NCBI RefSeq assembly: GCF_026241155.1
Contig: NZ_JAPFGP010000001.1
Coordinates: forward strand, 62,001-126,000
From: Paucibacter sp. PLA-PC-4
GTDB lineage: Bacteria; Pseudomonadota; Gammaproteobacteria; Burkholderiales; Burkholderiaceae_C
Direction of reading: 5' to 3'
Length of the DNA stretch: 64,000 nt
Shown here: positions 50,725-58,079 of the stretch, piece after piece
How the letters are laid out: every line of letters begins with the position of its first letter
How positions within the stretch are numbered: the stretch's first letter is position 1
The notes under the pieces: generated by a model
Told to the model about the DNA's origin: nothing
Databases searched by the model: none
Seen by the model: only the letters and a program-made list of their open reading frames with translations
Made by a program: the position numbers and the translations under genes

Positions 50725-52101
50725 ATGTCTCTGCGCCAGTTCATGGCCTCCCGACCTCTGGCCCGCGGCCTCGGTGCGATGCGAAATTCGGTCGTCTATG
50801 GCTGGGGCGAGATCGCCCGCACGCTGGGCCTGCATGAAGACCTCTACGCCAACCCGCGCCACAAACCGCTGGCACGGCCGGTCACCGCGGTGTTAATCGG
50901 GGCCGGCCATCGCGGCTCGATCTATGCCGACTTTGCGGCCAAGTATCCCCAGGAGATGCGCCTGGTCGGCGTGGCCGACCCGAACTCGCAACGCATGCAC
51001 AAGCTGCGGCGCTTGCATGAGTTGCCGCTGCAGCACTGTTTCTCCAGCTGGGAACAGGTCTTCGCCCAGCCCAAGATGGCCGACGCCGTGATCATCGCGA
51101 CGCCCGACCAGCTGCACACCGAGCCCTGCCTGGCGGCGCTGGAGATGGGTTATGACGTACTGCTGGAAAAGCCGATCGCGCCCACCGAGGCCGAGTGCCG
51201 GCTGATACTGGCCAAGGCGCAGGAGGTTGGCCGTATCGTCGGCGTCTGCCATGTGCTGCGCTACACGCCTTACTTCCGCGAGCTCAAGGAGCTGCTGGAC
51301 GCCAAGATGATCGGCGAGCTGATCAGCGTCCAGCATCTGGAGCCTATCGAACATGTGCACATGAGCCACAGCTACGTGCGCGGCAACTGGCGCAGCAGCA
51401 AGACTGCGACGCCCATCATCCTGGCCAAGTCCTGCCACGACACCGACATTCTGCAGTGGCTGATCGGCGACTCGGCCGATAACGTCCATTGCTTCGGTAA
51501 CCTCAAATGGTTCAAGGAATCCAACGCCCCCGCCGGCAGCACCGAGCGCTGCACCGGCGGCTGCGCGGTCGAGCATGAGTGTCCGTACTCGGCGCTGCAG
51601 ATCTACTACCGCGACCGCAAGAGGCTCTATGTCTTCGATCTGCCCGAGGATAAGTCCAAATGGGACGGCGTCATCATGCAAGGCCTGCTGACCAGCGACT
51701 ACGGGCGCTGCGTGTACCGCATGGACAATGACCAGCCCGATCACCTGACCGTCAACATCCTTTTCAAACAGGGCGTCACGGCCGCATTTTCGATGGAGGC
51801 CTTTGTCTCTTACGAGGGCCGGCGCACCCGCATCATGGGCTCGCTGGGCGACATCAGCGGCGATATGGAGAGCTTCACGCTGACCACCTTCAAGACCGGC
51901 AAGCGCACCAGTTGGAGCATGAAGACCGACGCCCATGGCGGCGGCGACCACCCGATGGTGCGCGACTGGGTCCAGGCCGTCGGCCAACAAGACGCGACCC
52001 TGTTGAGTTCATCAATCGAAGCCTCGGTCGAGAGCCATCTGATGGCCTTCGCTGCCGAGCGCAGCCGTTTGAACAAGACGATTGAGGACGTGAGGGTTTG
52101 A
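50725..52101 (+). CDS. Gfo/Idh/MocA family oxidoreductase
   Basis: 458 residues from ATG 50725, with AAGGAG 8 bases upstream. The Rossmann loop is VLIGAGHRGSIYADF (about 55-70). The family catalytic area has LLEKPIAPTEAEC (EKP) and LAKSCHDTDILQWL. A Cys-rich insert, ERCTGGCAVEHECPYSA, is characteristic of a subgroup and may bind metal. It is an NAD(P)-dependent dehydrogenase acting on a sugar or related polyhydroxy compound. It probably forms a transcription unit with the symporter. The substrate is not known. Confidence 0.93.
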   Translation: MSLRQFMASRPLARGLGAMRNSVVYGWGEIARTLGLHEDLYANPRHKPLARPVTAVLIGAGHRGSIYADFAAKYPQEMRLVGVADPNSQRMHKLRRLHELPLQHCFSSWEQVFAQPKMADAVIIATPDQLHTEPCLAALEMGYDVLLEKPIAPTEAECRLILAKAQEVGRIVGVCHVLRYTPYFRELKELLDAKMIGELISVQHLEPIEHVHMSHSYVRGNWRSSKTATPIILAKSCHDTDILQWLIGDSADNVHCFGNLKWFKESNAPAGSTERCTGGCAVEHECPYSALQIYYRDRKRLYVFDLPEDKSKWDGVIMQGLLTSDYGRCVYRMDNDQPDHLTVNILFKQGVTAAFSMEAFVSYEGRRTRIMGSLGDISGDMESFTLTTFKTGKRTSWSMKTDAHGGGDHPMVRDWVQAVGQQDATLLSSSIEASVESHLMAFAAERSRLNKTIEDVRV

Positions 52102-52223
52102 GGCAAGCGTGGCCGCCTCAAGCCTTGGCCTGGTGCTGCGACCACAGCGCTCGATGTGGCGCGAAGGCCTCGCAGGGATCTGCCGTCGCTGTTCTGCCTC
52201 GCCGCGGCGGGCGCCTCATGTCC

Positions 52224-52700
52224 TTAAACCTGCTCCGGCCGCCCGTCTGGGCTTGCCCGTGCGCCGGCAAAGTAATCGGCGCCCGCTGGCAGAACTACAC
52301 CGCTTTGAGCGGAGCGAGTCCAGATATGGCCCTTGAGCTGGACGGCGCTCGGTTCGTCATAGCAGCCGCGTGAGAGGGCGCGCAGATCTGGCCAGCGTTC
52401 AAAGGTCAGCCCGACGGTCGTGCCTCACGAAGGACAGCAATGAACGAAGACCCGCTTCTCGCTGCCCTCCGACAGATGCGCGTACTGCCGAAGCTCGCCT
52501 TCATTGCACTGGACGGCGTTGAAAGCAAAGATGGACTCGGCATGAAAAGATGAGCGGGTCACTCGCTGGCAAAAGGTGCAATGAAAAGCCAGCGTGCGCA
52601 GCGGCGCCTGATTCGCGGCGAACCTGACTTTGCCGCAAAGGCAGTCACCTTCAAGGATGGGTTGCGTGGGCAGTACTGATGATGGGCGGGGATCGGTCAA
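52224..52700 (-). pseudogene. GFA-family (CENP-V/glutathione-dependent formaldehyde-activating-like) gene with an in-frame TGA
   Basis: On the minus strand the GFA fold reads DCLCGKVRF, then FHCTFCQRVTRSSFHAES, then RVFVHCCPS and a TGA at 52425-52427, then GTTVGLTFERW and on to a TAA at 52224. The frame is continuous on both sides and the second part (66 residues) completes the family fold. The TGA sits where the family has its last zinc-binding Cys (normally F-C-x-x-C-G-T), so a TGC-to-TGA change is the simplest explanation. The start is unclear; TTG 52700 is one option. It is either a pseudogene or, much less likely, a recoded selenocysteine gene. Confidence 0.72.
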
Positions 52701-52842
52701 AGCGGTGTGCGGAGGAACTACTTGAGTTTGCAGCACTCCCGGTTCAAGACCTGACGTCGACGCTCCGAGCCAGTTGCCCTGAACCCGCAGATACGGCAGC
52801 CGCTTCGTAAGCGGCAAGCCCGTGGCGGAGAATGAGGCTCCC

Positions 52843-53748
52843 ATGCACCCCAGCGCCAGTGCGCACGGAGGAAGAATTTTGACCCTCAATCACGAAACTT
52901 CGAACAGCTGCAAGCCCGAGGACATCGCGCACGGCTTTATCGCAGCGCGAGCTGCCGGCATCGCGCTTGATCGCTATCCGGGAACACCGCCCGCGGATCT
53001 CGAGACGGCCTACCAGGTGCAAGCGGCTGCGATTGCGCGGTGGCCCGACACGATCAAGGGTTGGAAAGTCGCACGCGTGGCGCCCGCGTTTGCGGCGCAG
53101 TTTCCCGAGGAGCGGTTGATCGGCCCCGCTTTTGCCCGCAATATTCATCGCCTCGACTCTGGCGAAGTCGCTCAATGCCCCGTGTTCGAGGGCGGCTTTG
53201 CCGCCGTCGAGGCGGAGGTCGTGATCGTCGTCGCGGCGGACTCGCCGCCGGGGAAGGTCGATTGGACGGCAGATTCAGTGGGTGCGTTCGTGAAGTCCAT
53301 GCATATCGGTGTCGAGGTCGCGAGCAGTCCGCTCGCGACTTTGAATGATCTCGGCCCTGGTGCCGTCATCTCGGACTTCGGCAACAACTGGGGTGTCGTC
53401 GTCGGTCCGGAGATCGTGAACTGGCGCGAGCTCGAAGCTATCGACGTCGAGACCTTCATTGATGCTCAGCCTGTCGGCCGAGGCAAGGTTGCCATCGAAG
53501 CCGGGCCCTTGGGCGCGCTGGCATTTACCTTGAACAAGCGTGCGAAACAGGGCGAGAACCTTCGGGCCGGAGATGTCATTTCGACGGGCATGATCACGGG
53601 TGTGCACGACATTCGCATCGGGCAGCAGTCGCGCCACGTCTTTGCCGGCTTCGGCGAGGTGCAAGTGCGGACCGCGCGCGCGGGCGCAGTCGGAGCGCCC
53701 TGCGGTGTATCTTCCGCAGCCCCACCCAAGCAGGGACAGCCGTTGTGA
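52843..53748 (+). CDS. 2-keto-4-pentenoate hydratase / fumarylacetoacetate hydrolase family protein
   Basis: 301 residues from ATG 52843, after GAGG; TTG 52879 after AGGAAG would fit the domain border even better. The hydratase pattern is present: LETAYQVQAAAIARW, IKGWKVARV, AAVEAEVVIVVAAD (metal-binding Glu pair), and GENLRAGDVISTGMITGV. Enzymes of this fold hydrate 2-keto-4-enoates in meta-cleavage of aromatics or hydrolyse related C-C bonds. Its coding bases are somewhat less GC-skewed than the neighbours and it follows a broken GFA gene, which may mark acquired DNA. Its stop overlaps the next start by 4 bases. Confidence 0.85.
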   Translation: MHPSASAHGGRILTLNHETSNSCKPEDIAHGFIAARAAGIALDRYPGTPPADLETAYQVQAAAIARWPDTIKGWKVARVAPAFAAQFPEERLIGPAFARNIHRLDSGEVAQCPVFEGGFAAVEAEVVIVVAADSPPGKVDWTADSVGAFVKSMHIGVEVASSPLATLNDLGPGAVISDFGNNWGVVVGPEIVNWRELEAIDVETFIDAQPVGRGKVAIEAGPLGALAFTLNKRAKQGENLRAGDVISTGMITGVHDIRIGQQSRHVFAGFGEVQVRTARAGAVGAPCGVSSAAPPKQGQPL

Positions 53749-54683
53749 GCACACCACCCTCGACCCCGCCCTATCCGATCGGCACGCCGGGCGCGCCCTG
53801 GGGCGCAGCCGAGAAGGCCTCTTGGCTGGCCCGCCAGCGGGTGCAGCGCAGCTACGCCACCGAGGTGGTCGAACCGCTGAAAGCCGGCTTGCCGGCGACG
53901 GCCGAGCTGTTTCAGTATGGCGCGCTGAACTATGCGCGCCTTGGGCTGGGCAGCTACCCGGTCTTCGCGGTGCGCAGCCGCGACTGGCATGCCGATCGCC
54001 CCGTGGTCCTGGTCACCGGCGGGGTCCATGGCTACGAGACCAGCGGCGTGCAGGGCTGCCTGCAGTGGCTGAAGAACGATTTCGGCCGCCATGCCGAGGC
54101 CGTCAATCTGCTGGTCTTGCCCTGCATCAGCGCCTGGGGCTACGAGACCATCAATCGCTGGAACCCTGACGCGCTGGATCCGAATAGGCAGTTCAAGCCG
54201 GACAGCCCTGCCGCCGAGTCGGCGCTGGCGATGGCCTGCGTCGCGGCCACCAGCCGCCGTGTCGATCTGCACATCGACCTGCACGAGACCACCGACACCG
54301 ACAACAGCGAGTTCGGCCCGGCCAAGGCCGCGCGCGACGGCAAGGACTTCGACTGGCATGCCATCCCTGATGGCTTCTACCTGGTCGGTGACGTCGAGCG
54401 GCCGGTGCCCGAGTTCCAGCGTGCGCTGATCGACGCCGTGCGCCGCGTCACGCACATCGCCGAGGCGGATGATCACGGTTGCATCATCGGTGAGCCGCTG
54501 CAGCAACCTGGCGTGATCAACTATGCCAAGCGATCGCTCGGCCTGTGTGGCGGCATGAGCGGCGCGCGTTTCGTCAGCACCACCGAGGTCTACCCGGACA
54601 GCCCGCTGGCCAGCGCGGCCCAGTGCAATGAGGCGCAGGCGGTGACGGTCACGGCGGCGATCAACTATCTGCGGCGCGCTTGA
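53745..54683 (+). CDS. M14 family metallopeptidase (succinylglutamate desuccinylase/carboxypeptidase type)
   Basis: 312 residues from GTG 53745, in the stop of the hydratase gene (GTGA), so coupled. Zinc ligands: His95 and Glu98 in GGVHGYETSG, and a third His in VDLHIDLHETTD (about 176-180). RWNPDALDPNRQFKPDS provides the substrate-carboxylate contacts. The class removes amino-acid or acyl groups from small substrates. There is no signal peptide. The coupling with a hydratase suggests a small catabolic unit, but the substrate is not evident. Confidence 0.9.
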   Translation: MSTPPSTPPYPIGTPGAPWGAAEKASWLARQRVQRSYATEVVEPLKAGLPATAELFQYGALNYARLGLGSYPVFAVRSRDWHADRPVVLVTGGVHGYETSGVQGCLQWLKNDFGRHAEAVNLLVLPCISAWGYETINRWNPDALDPNRQFKPDSPAAESALAMACVAATSRRVDLHIDLHETTDTDNSEFGPAKAARDGKDFDWHAIPDGFYLVGDVERPVPEFQRALIDAVRRVTHIAEADDHGCIIGEPLQQPGVINYAKRSLGLCGGMSGARFVSTTEVYPDSPLASAAQCNEAQAVTVTAAINYLRRA

Positions 54684-54730
54684 GCGGGGAAGTGCTCGCT
54701 GGACGCCTCGCAAGCCCATAGGCTGCATCG

Positions 54731-55966
54731 ATGGACTCGCTGATCGCAGCTTCTGCGCGGGCGCTTGCCTGCGGCGACCCGCTCGGCGCGCTCAAGCGCG
54801 TGGCTCTTCGCGAGGATCCGCCGGCGCTGGCGCTGCGCGGCATCGCGATGGCTCAGCTCGGTGAGCACCTGCGGGCGCGCGAGCTGCTGGGCCGTGCCGC
54901 TCGCGGCTTCGGCAGCCATGAGGAGCTGGCGCGGGCGCGCTGCCTGGTGGCGCAGGCCGAGCTTGCGCTGGCGATGCGCGAGCTCGGTAGCTCGCCGCGT
55001 CTGCTGGAGCAGGCCGTACTGACGCTCGAAGCCCATGGGGACCGCGCCAACGCGCTGCATGCGCGCCTGGTCGCGGTGCGCCGGCTGCTGCTGCTGGGGC
55101 GACTCGATGCAGCGGACCAGGCCCTCGCGCCACTCGATGCGCGCGGCCTGCCGCCGGCGCTTGCGGCGGTGGCCGCGCTCAGCGAAGCGGAGTCGGCGCT
55201 GCGCCGGCTGCGCACCGGCGCAGCTCAGGCCGCACTCGATCGCGCACAGGCGGCGGCCGAGCAGGCCCGGGTGCCGGCGCTACTGGCCGAGGTGACCGAG
55301 GCCCGGGCGGCGCTGCACAGGCCCGCGGCCCGGTGTTTGTCGGCGGGTGCCGCGCCGCAGATGCTGCGCCTGGCTGAGGTCGAGGCGCTGCTGAACTCGT
55401 CGGTGCTGGTGGTCGATGCCTGTCGCCGCGGTCTGCAGCTGGCCTCGGCCGAAGGCGCCGTGTGGCGGCCGCTGGCGCGCCGGCCGGTACTGTTTGCTCT
55501 GGCGCGGGCGCTGGCAGCGGCTTGGCCGGGCGATGTCGGTCGTGAGGCCTTGATCGAGACGGTGTTCCGCAGCCGCTTTCCCGACGACACGCACCGGGCC
55601 CGGCTGCGGGTCGAGATCGGCCGGCTGCGCGCGCTGCTCGCGTCGCTGGCCGGTATTGAAACCACAGCGCGCGGCTATGCCCTCAGGACCAGAGATGGCC
55701 GCGATCTCGTGCTGCTGGAGCCGCCGATCGCTGGTGATCAGGCCGCGCTGCTGGCCTTGCTGGCCGATGGCGCTGCGTGGTCGACCTCGGCGCTGGCTCT
55801 GGCCGTGGACGCCAGCCAGCGCACGGTCCAGCGGGCGCTGGCCGAGCTTCAGGCGCAGGGCCAGGTGCGCAGCATCGGGCGGGCGCGGGCGCAGCGCTGG
55901 CTGGCCCCCTCGCTGGCGGGATTCACGACGATCTTGTTACTCCCCGCCGCGCTGCCGATTGCATAG
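54731..55966 (+). CDS. TPR-containing transcriptional regulator with two winged-helix segments
   Basis: 411 residues from ATG 54731. The first half is a set of Ala/Leu/Arg-rich helical repeats (about 20-195) with TPR character. A short segment with ALLNSSVLVVDACRRGLQL is followed by an OmpR/SARP-like winged helix (about 275-320: RSRFPDDTHRARLRVEIGRLRALL, TTARGYALR). A second helix-turn-helix lies at about 340-390 (STSALALAVDASQRTVQRALAELQ). There is no membrane helix; the last residues are hydrophobic. It probably regulates the three genes downstream, starting 45 bases later. The domain order is unusual. Confidence 0.75.
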   Translation: MDSLIAASARALACGDPLGALKRVALREDPPALALRGIAMAQLGEHLRARELLGRAARGFGSHEELARARCLVAQAELALAMRELGSSPRLLEQAVLTLEAHGDRANALHARLVAVRRLLLLGRLDAADQALAPLDARGLPPALAAVAALSEAESALRRLRTGAAQAALDRAQAAAEQARVPALLAEVTEARAALHRPAARCLSAGAAPQMLRLAEVEALLNSSVLVVDACRRGLQLASAEGAVWRPLARRPVLFALARALAAAWPGDVGREALIETVFRSRFPDDTHRARLRVEIGRLRALLASLAGIETTARGYALRTRDGRDLVLLEPPIAGDQAALLALLADGAAWSTSALALAVDASQRTVQRALAELQAQGQVRSIGRARAQRWLAPSLAGFTTILLLPAALPIA

Positions 55967-56011
55967 AGTGGCTGCCAGGCGCCGAATCCGAGCGCGCCCT
56001 CTGGAGAGCCC

Positions 56012-56677
56012 ATGACCCACAAGACCCAAGAAGCCCGCGTGCAATCCGCCGAGATCGTGCGCGAGTACGGCCCCTTTGCCGGCGCCTCGATGGTGGCCGG
56101 CGTCACCCACGACGGCCAGCACGTCTGGGCCGCCACCGGCGCGGCGCTGCTGGCCTTCGACCCCGCCAGCGGCGAGTCCGTGCGCCGCCTGGATTGCCCC
56201 TGCGATGCCGGCACCGCCTTCGACGGCACCCACCTCTATCAGATCGCCGAGTCGCGCATCGACAAGATCGACCCCGCCAGCGGCCGGGTGCTGGCCTCGA
56301 TCCCGGCGCCGGGTCAGGGCAGCGACTCGGGCCTGGCCTGGGCCGAGGGCAGCCTCTGGGTGGGGCAGTACCGCGACCGCAGGATCCATCAGATCAATCC
56401 CGAGACCGGTGCGCTGCTGCGCACCATCGAGTCTGACCGCTTCGTCACCGGTGTTAGCTGGGTCGACGGTGAGCTATGGCACGGTGTCTGGGAGGGCGAG
56501 GAAAGCGAGATTCGCCGCATCGACCAAGCCAGCGGCACGGTACTGGAACGGCTACAGATGCCGCCAGGCACCGGTGTCAGCGGGCTTGAGTCCGACGGGG
56601 CCGAGCTCTTCTACGCCGGCGGCGGCGAGAGCGGCAAGGTGCGCGCGGTGCGCCGCCCGAAGCCCGCCCGGTCCTGA
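56012..56677 (+). CDS. Vgb/streptogramin-lyase-like beta-propeller protein
   Basis: 221 residues. Repeating blades of about 40 residues are visible: GVTHDGQHVWAATGAALLAFDPASGESVRRL, then TAFDGTHLYQIAESRIDKIDPASGRVL, then GLAWAEGSLWVGQYRDRRIHQINPETGALL, then GVSWVDGELWHGVWEGEESEIRRIDQASGTVL. This is a beta-propeller of the Vgb or glutamine-cyclotransferase-like type. There is no signal peptide. It may bind a metabolite or act as a lyase, which cannot be told from the sequence. It precedes the DUF899 gene by 28 bases and is likely in the same operon. Confidence 0.8.
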   Translation: MTHKTQEARVQSAEIVREYGPFAGASMVAGVTHDGQHVWAATGAALLAFDPASGESVRRLDCPCDAGTAFDGTHLYQIAESRIDKIDPASGRVLASIPAPGQGSDSGLAWAEGSLWVGQYRDRRIHQINPETGALLRTIESDRFVTGVSWVDGELWHGVWEGEESEIRRIDQASGTVLERLQMPPGTGVSGLESDGAELFYAGGGESGKVRAVRRPKPARS

Positions 56678-56705
56678 ATCTCTTCTTTGTAGCAAGGAGC
56701 ATCCC

Positions 56706-57497
56706 ATGAGCACTGTGATGGCCGATACCGGCACTCATCCCGTCGTATCTCGTGAGCGCTGGCTGGCCGAGCGCATCAAGCTGCTGGCCCGTGAGAAGGA
56801 GCTGACCCGTCTGCAGGACCAGTTGGCCCGCGAACGCCGCGCGCTGCCATGGGTCAGGGTGGACAAGGACTACCGCTTCTACACACCCGACCGGGGCCGG
56901 CGCACGCTCGCCGAGCTGTTCCAGGGCCGCCGCCAGTTGCTCGTGCAGCACTTCATGTTCGCCCCCGGCTGGGAGCAGGGCTGCAAGAGCTGCTCCTTCA
57001 TGGCCGACCATCACGACGGCATGAGTTCGCACTTGGCACAGCGCGATGTCAGCCTGCTGGTCGTCTCGCGCGCGTCGCTGGCCGAGATCGAGCGCTTTCG
57101 CCTGCGCATGGGTTGGCGGTTCATGTGGGTGTCGTCACAGGACAGCGATTTCAACCAGGACTTCGGTGTCAGCTTCACGCAGCAGCAGACGGCCGCCGGC
57201 GCGGTCCACTACAACTACACACTGCAACCCTTTGCGCACGAGGAGGCGCCCGGCATCAGCCTGTTCTACATGGACGATGTCGGCGATGTCTTCCACACCT
57301 ACTCGCGCTACGGCCGCGGCGTCGAGGTGATGATGGGCACCTACCAGCTGCTCGACCTGACCCCGCTGGGGCGCGGCGAAGACGGGCTCAGTTACGGCAT
57401 GGAATGGCTGCGCCACCACGACCGCTACGAGCCAGACCCGCTGGCGCTGCAGCCCCGGCCGGTGGCCGGGGCCTGCTGCGGCGCGGCGCGGGCCTGA
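56706..57497 (+). CDS. DUF899 thioredoxin-like protein
   Basis: 263 residues from ATG 56706, with AAGGAG 6 bases upstream. A helical N-terminus (RWLAERIKLLAREKELTRLQDQLARERRALPW) leads to a thioredoxin-like fold: FMFAPGWEQGCKSCSFMADH with a C-x-x-C at about 95-98, then WVSSQDSDFNQDFGVSF. The end has GACCGAA. The family's activity is unknown; the CxxC suggests redox use. It is co-oriented with the propeller gene and the membrane-protein gene. Confidence 0.92.
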   Translation: MSTVMADTGTHPVVSRERWLAERIKLLAREKELTRLQDQLARERRALPWVRVDKDYRFYTPDRGRRTLAELFQGRRQLLVQHFMFAPGWEQGCKSCSFMADHHDGMSSHLAQRDVSLLVVSRASLAEIERFRLRMGWRFMWVSSQDSDFNQDFGVSFTQQQTAAGAVHYNYTLQPFAHEEAPGISLFYMDDVGDVFHTYSRYGRGVEVMMGTYQLLDLTPLGRGEDGLSYGMEWLRHHDRYEPDPLALQPRPVAGACCGAARA

Positions 57498-57524
57498 GCG
57501 CCTGGGCGAATGAGTGGAGGAGCG

Positions 57525-58079
57525 ATGAGCGAACTTTCGCCTTGGCTGGCGGTCGCGGGCGTCGGCGCGCTGCATGGCTTGAGTCCCAGCTCCGGCTGGC
57601 CGCTCGCCGCCGCATGGGGTCTTGCACATTCGCGCGAGCACTCGCGGGCGCTGAGGGCCTGGGGTGCGCTGGCGCTCAGGCACCTGCTGTCGATCGCGCT
57701 GGTGGCGGCCATGGTGGTGACGGACCTGGCCATCGACCGCCGGCTGCTGCTGGGGCTTGCGGCTGGGCTGCTGATCGTCGTGATGATGCTGCACCTGTGC
57801 AGACCTGATGGCGCCCGCCTGCTGCCGGCCGGCTCGCTCGGCCTGGGGCTCGGGTCCTTCATGATGGCTACCGTCCATGGCGCCGGGCTGATGCTGGTGC
57901 CCGCGCTGCTCCCGCTGTGTATCGCGGACGCATCGGGCCGGGGAGTCAGCGCAGCGGGCCCCTTGGCCCTAGCGCTCGCGGCCTTGCTCGTTCACACTGC
58001 TGCAATGCTGCTCGCCGCCGCTGCGATCAGCCTTGGCGTTTGCCGTGCCCTTCAGGCCCTGGCGGGTCGGCGCGGCTAG
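57525..58079 (+). CDS. Multi-pass membrane protein of unknown function
   Basis: 184 residues from ATG 57525, chosen over ATG 57510 because GGAGGAG lies just before it. Five or six membrane helices. The first has AVAGVGALHGLSPSSGWPLAAAWGL, a His/Ser/Pro-rich pattern. A third has VHGAGLMLVPALLPLC, with a His-Gly pair in a helix. These features recall metal or small-solute exporters such as the NicO/SoxT-like groups, but I cannot place it. It is the last of the regulator-propeller-DUF899 set and ends flush against the convergent AAA gene. Confidence 0.75.
   Translation: MSELSPWLAVAGVGALHGLSPSSGWPLAAAWGLAHSREHSRALRAWGALALRHLLSIALVAAMVVTDLAIDRRLLLGLAAGLLIVVMMLHLCRPDGARLLPAGSLGLGLGSFMMATVHGAGLMLVPALLPLCIADASGRGVSAAGPLALALAALLVHTAAMLLAAAAISLGVCRALQALAGRRG

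Noticed and set aside
52425-52427. Selenocysteine reading of the in-frame TGA in the GFA gene
   Set aside because: No convincing SECIS-like hairpin follows, and the position is a structural zinc Cys; kept only as a point to check.
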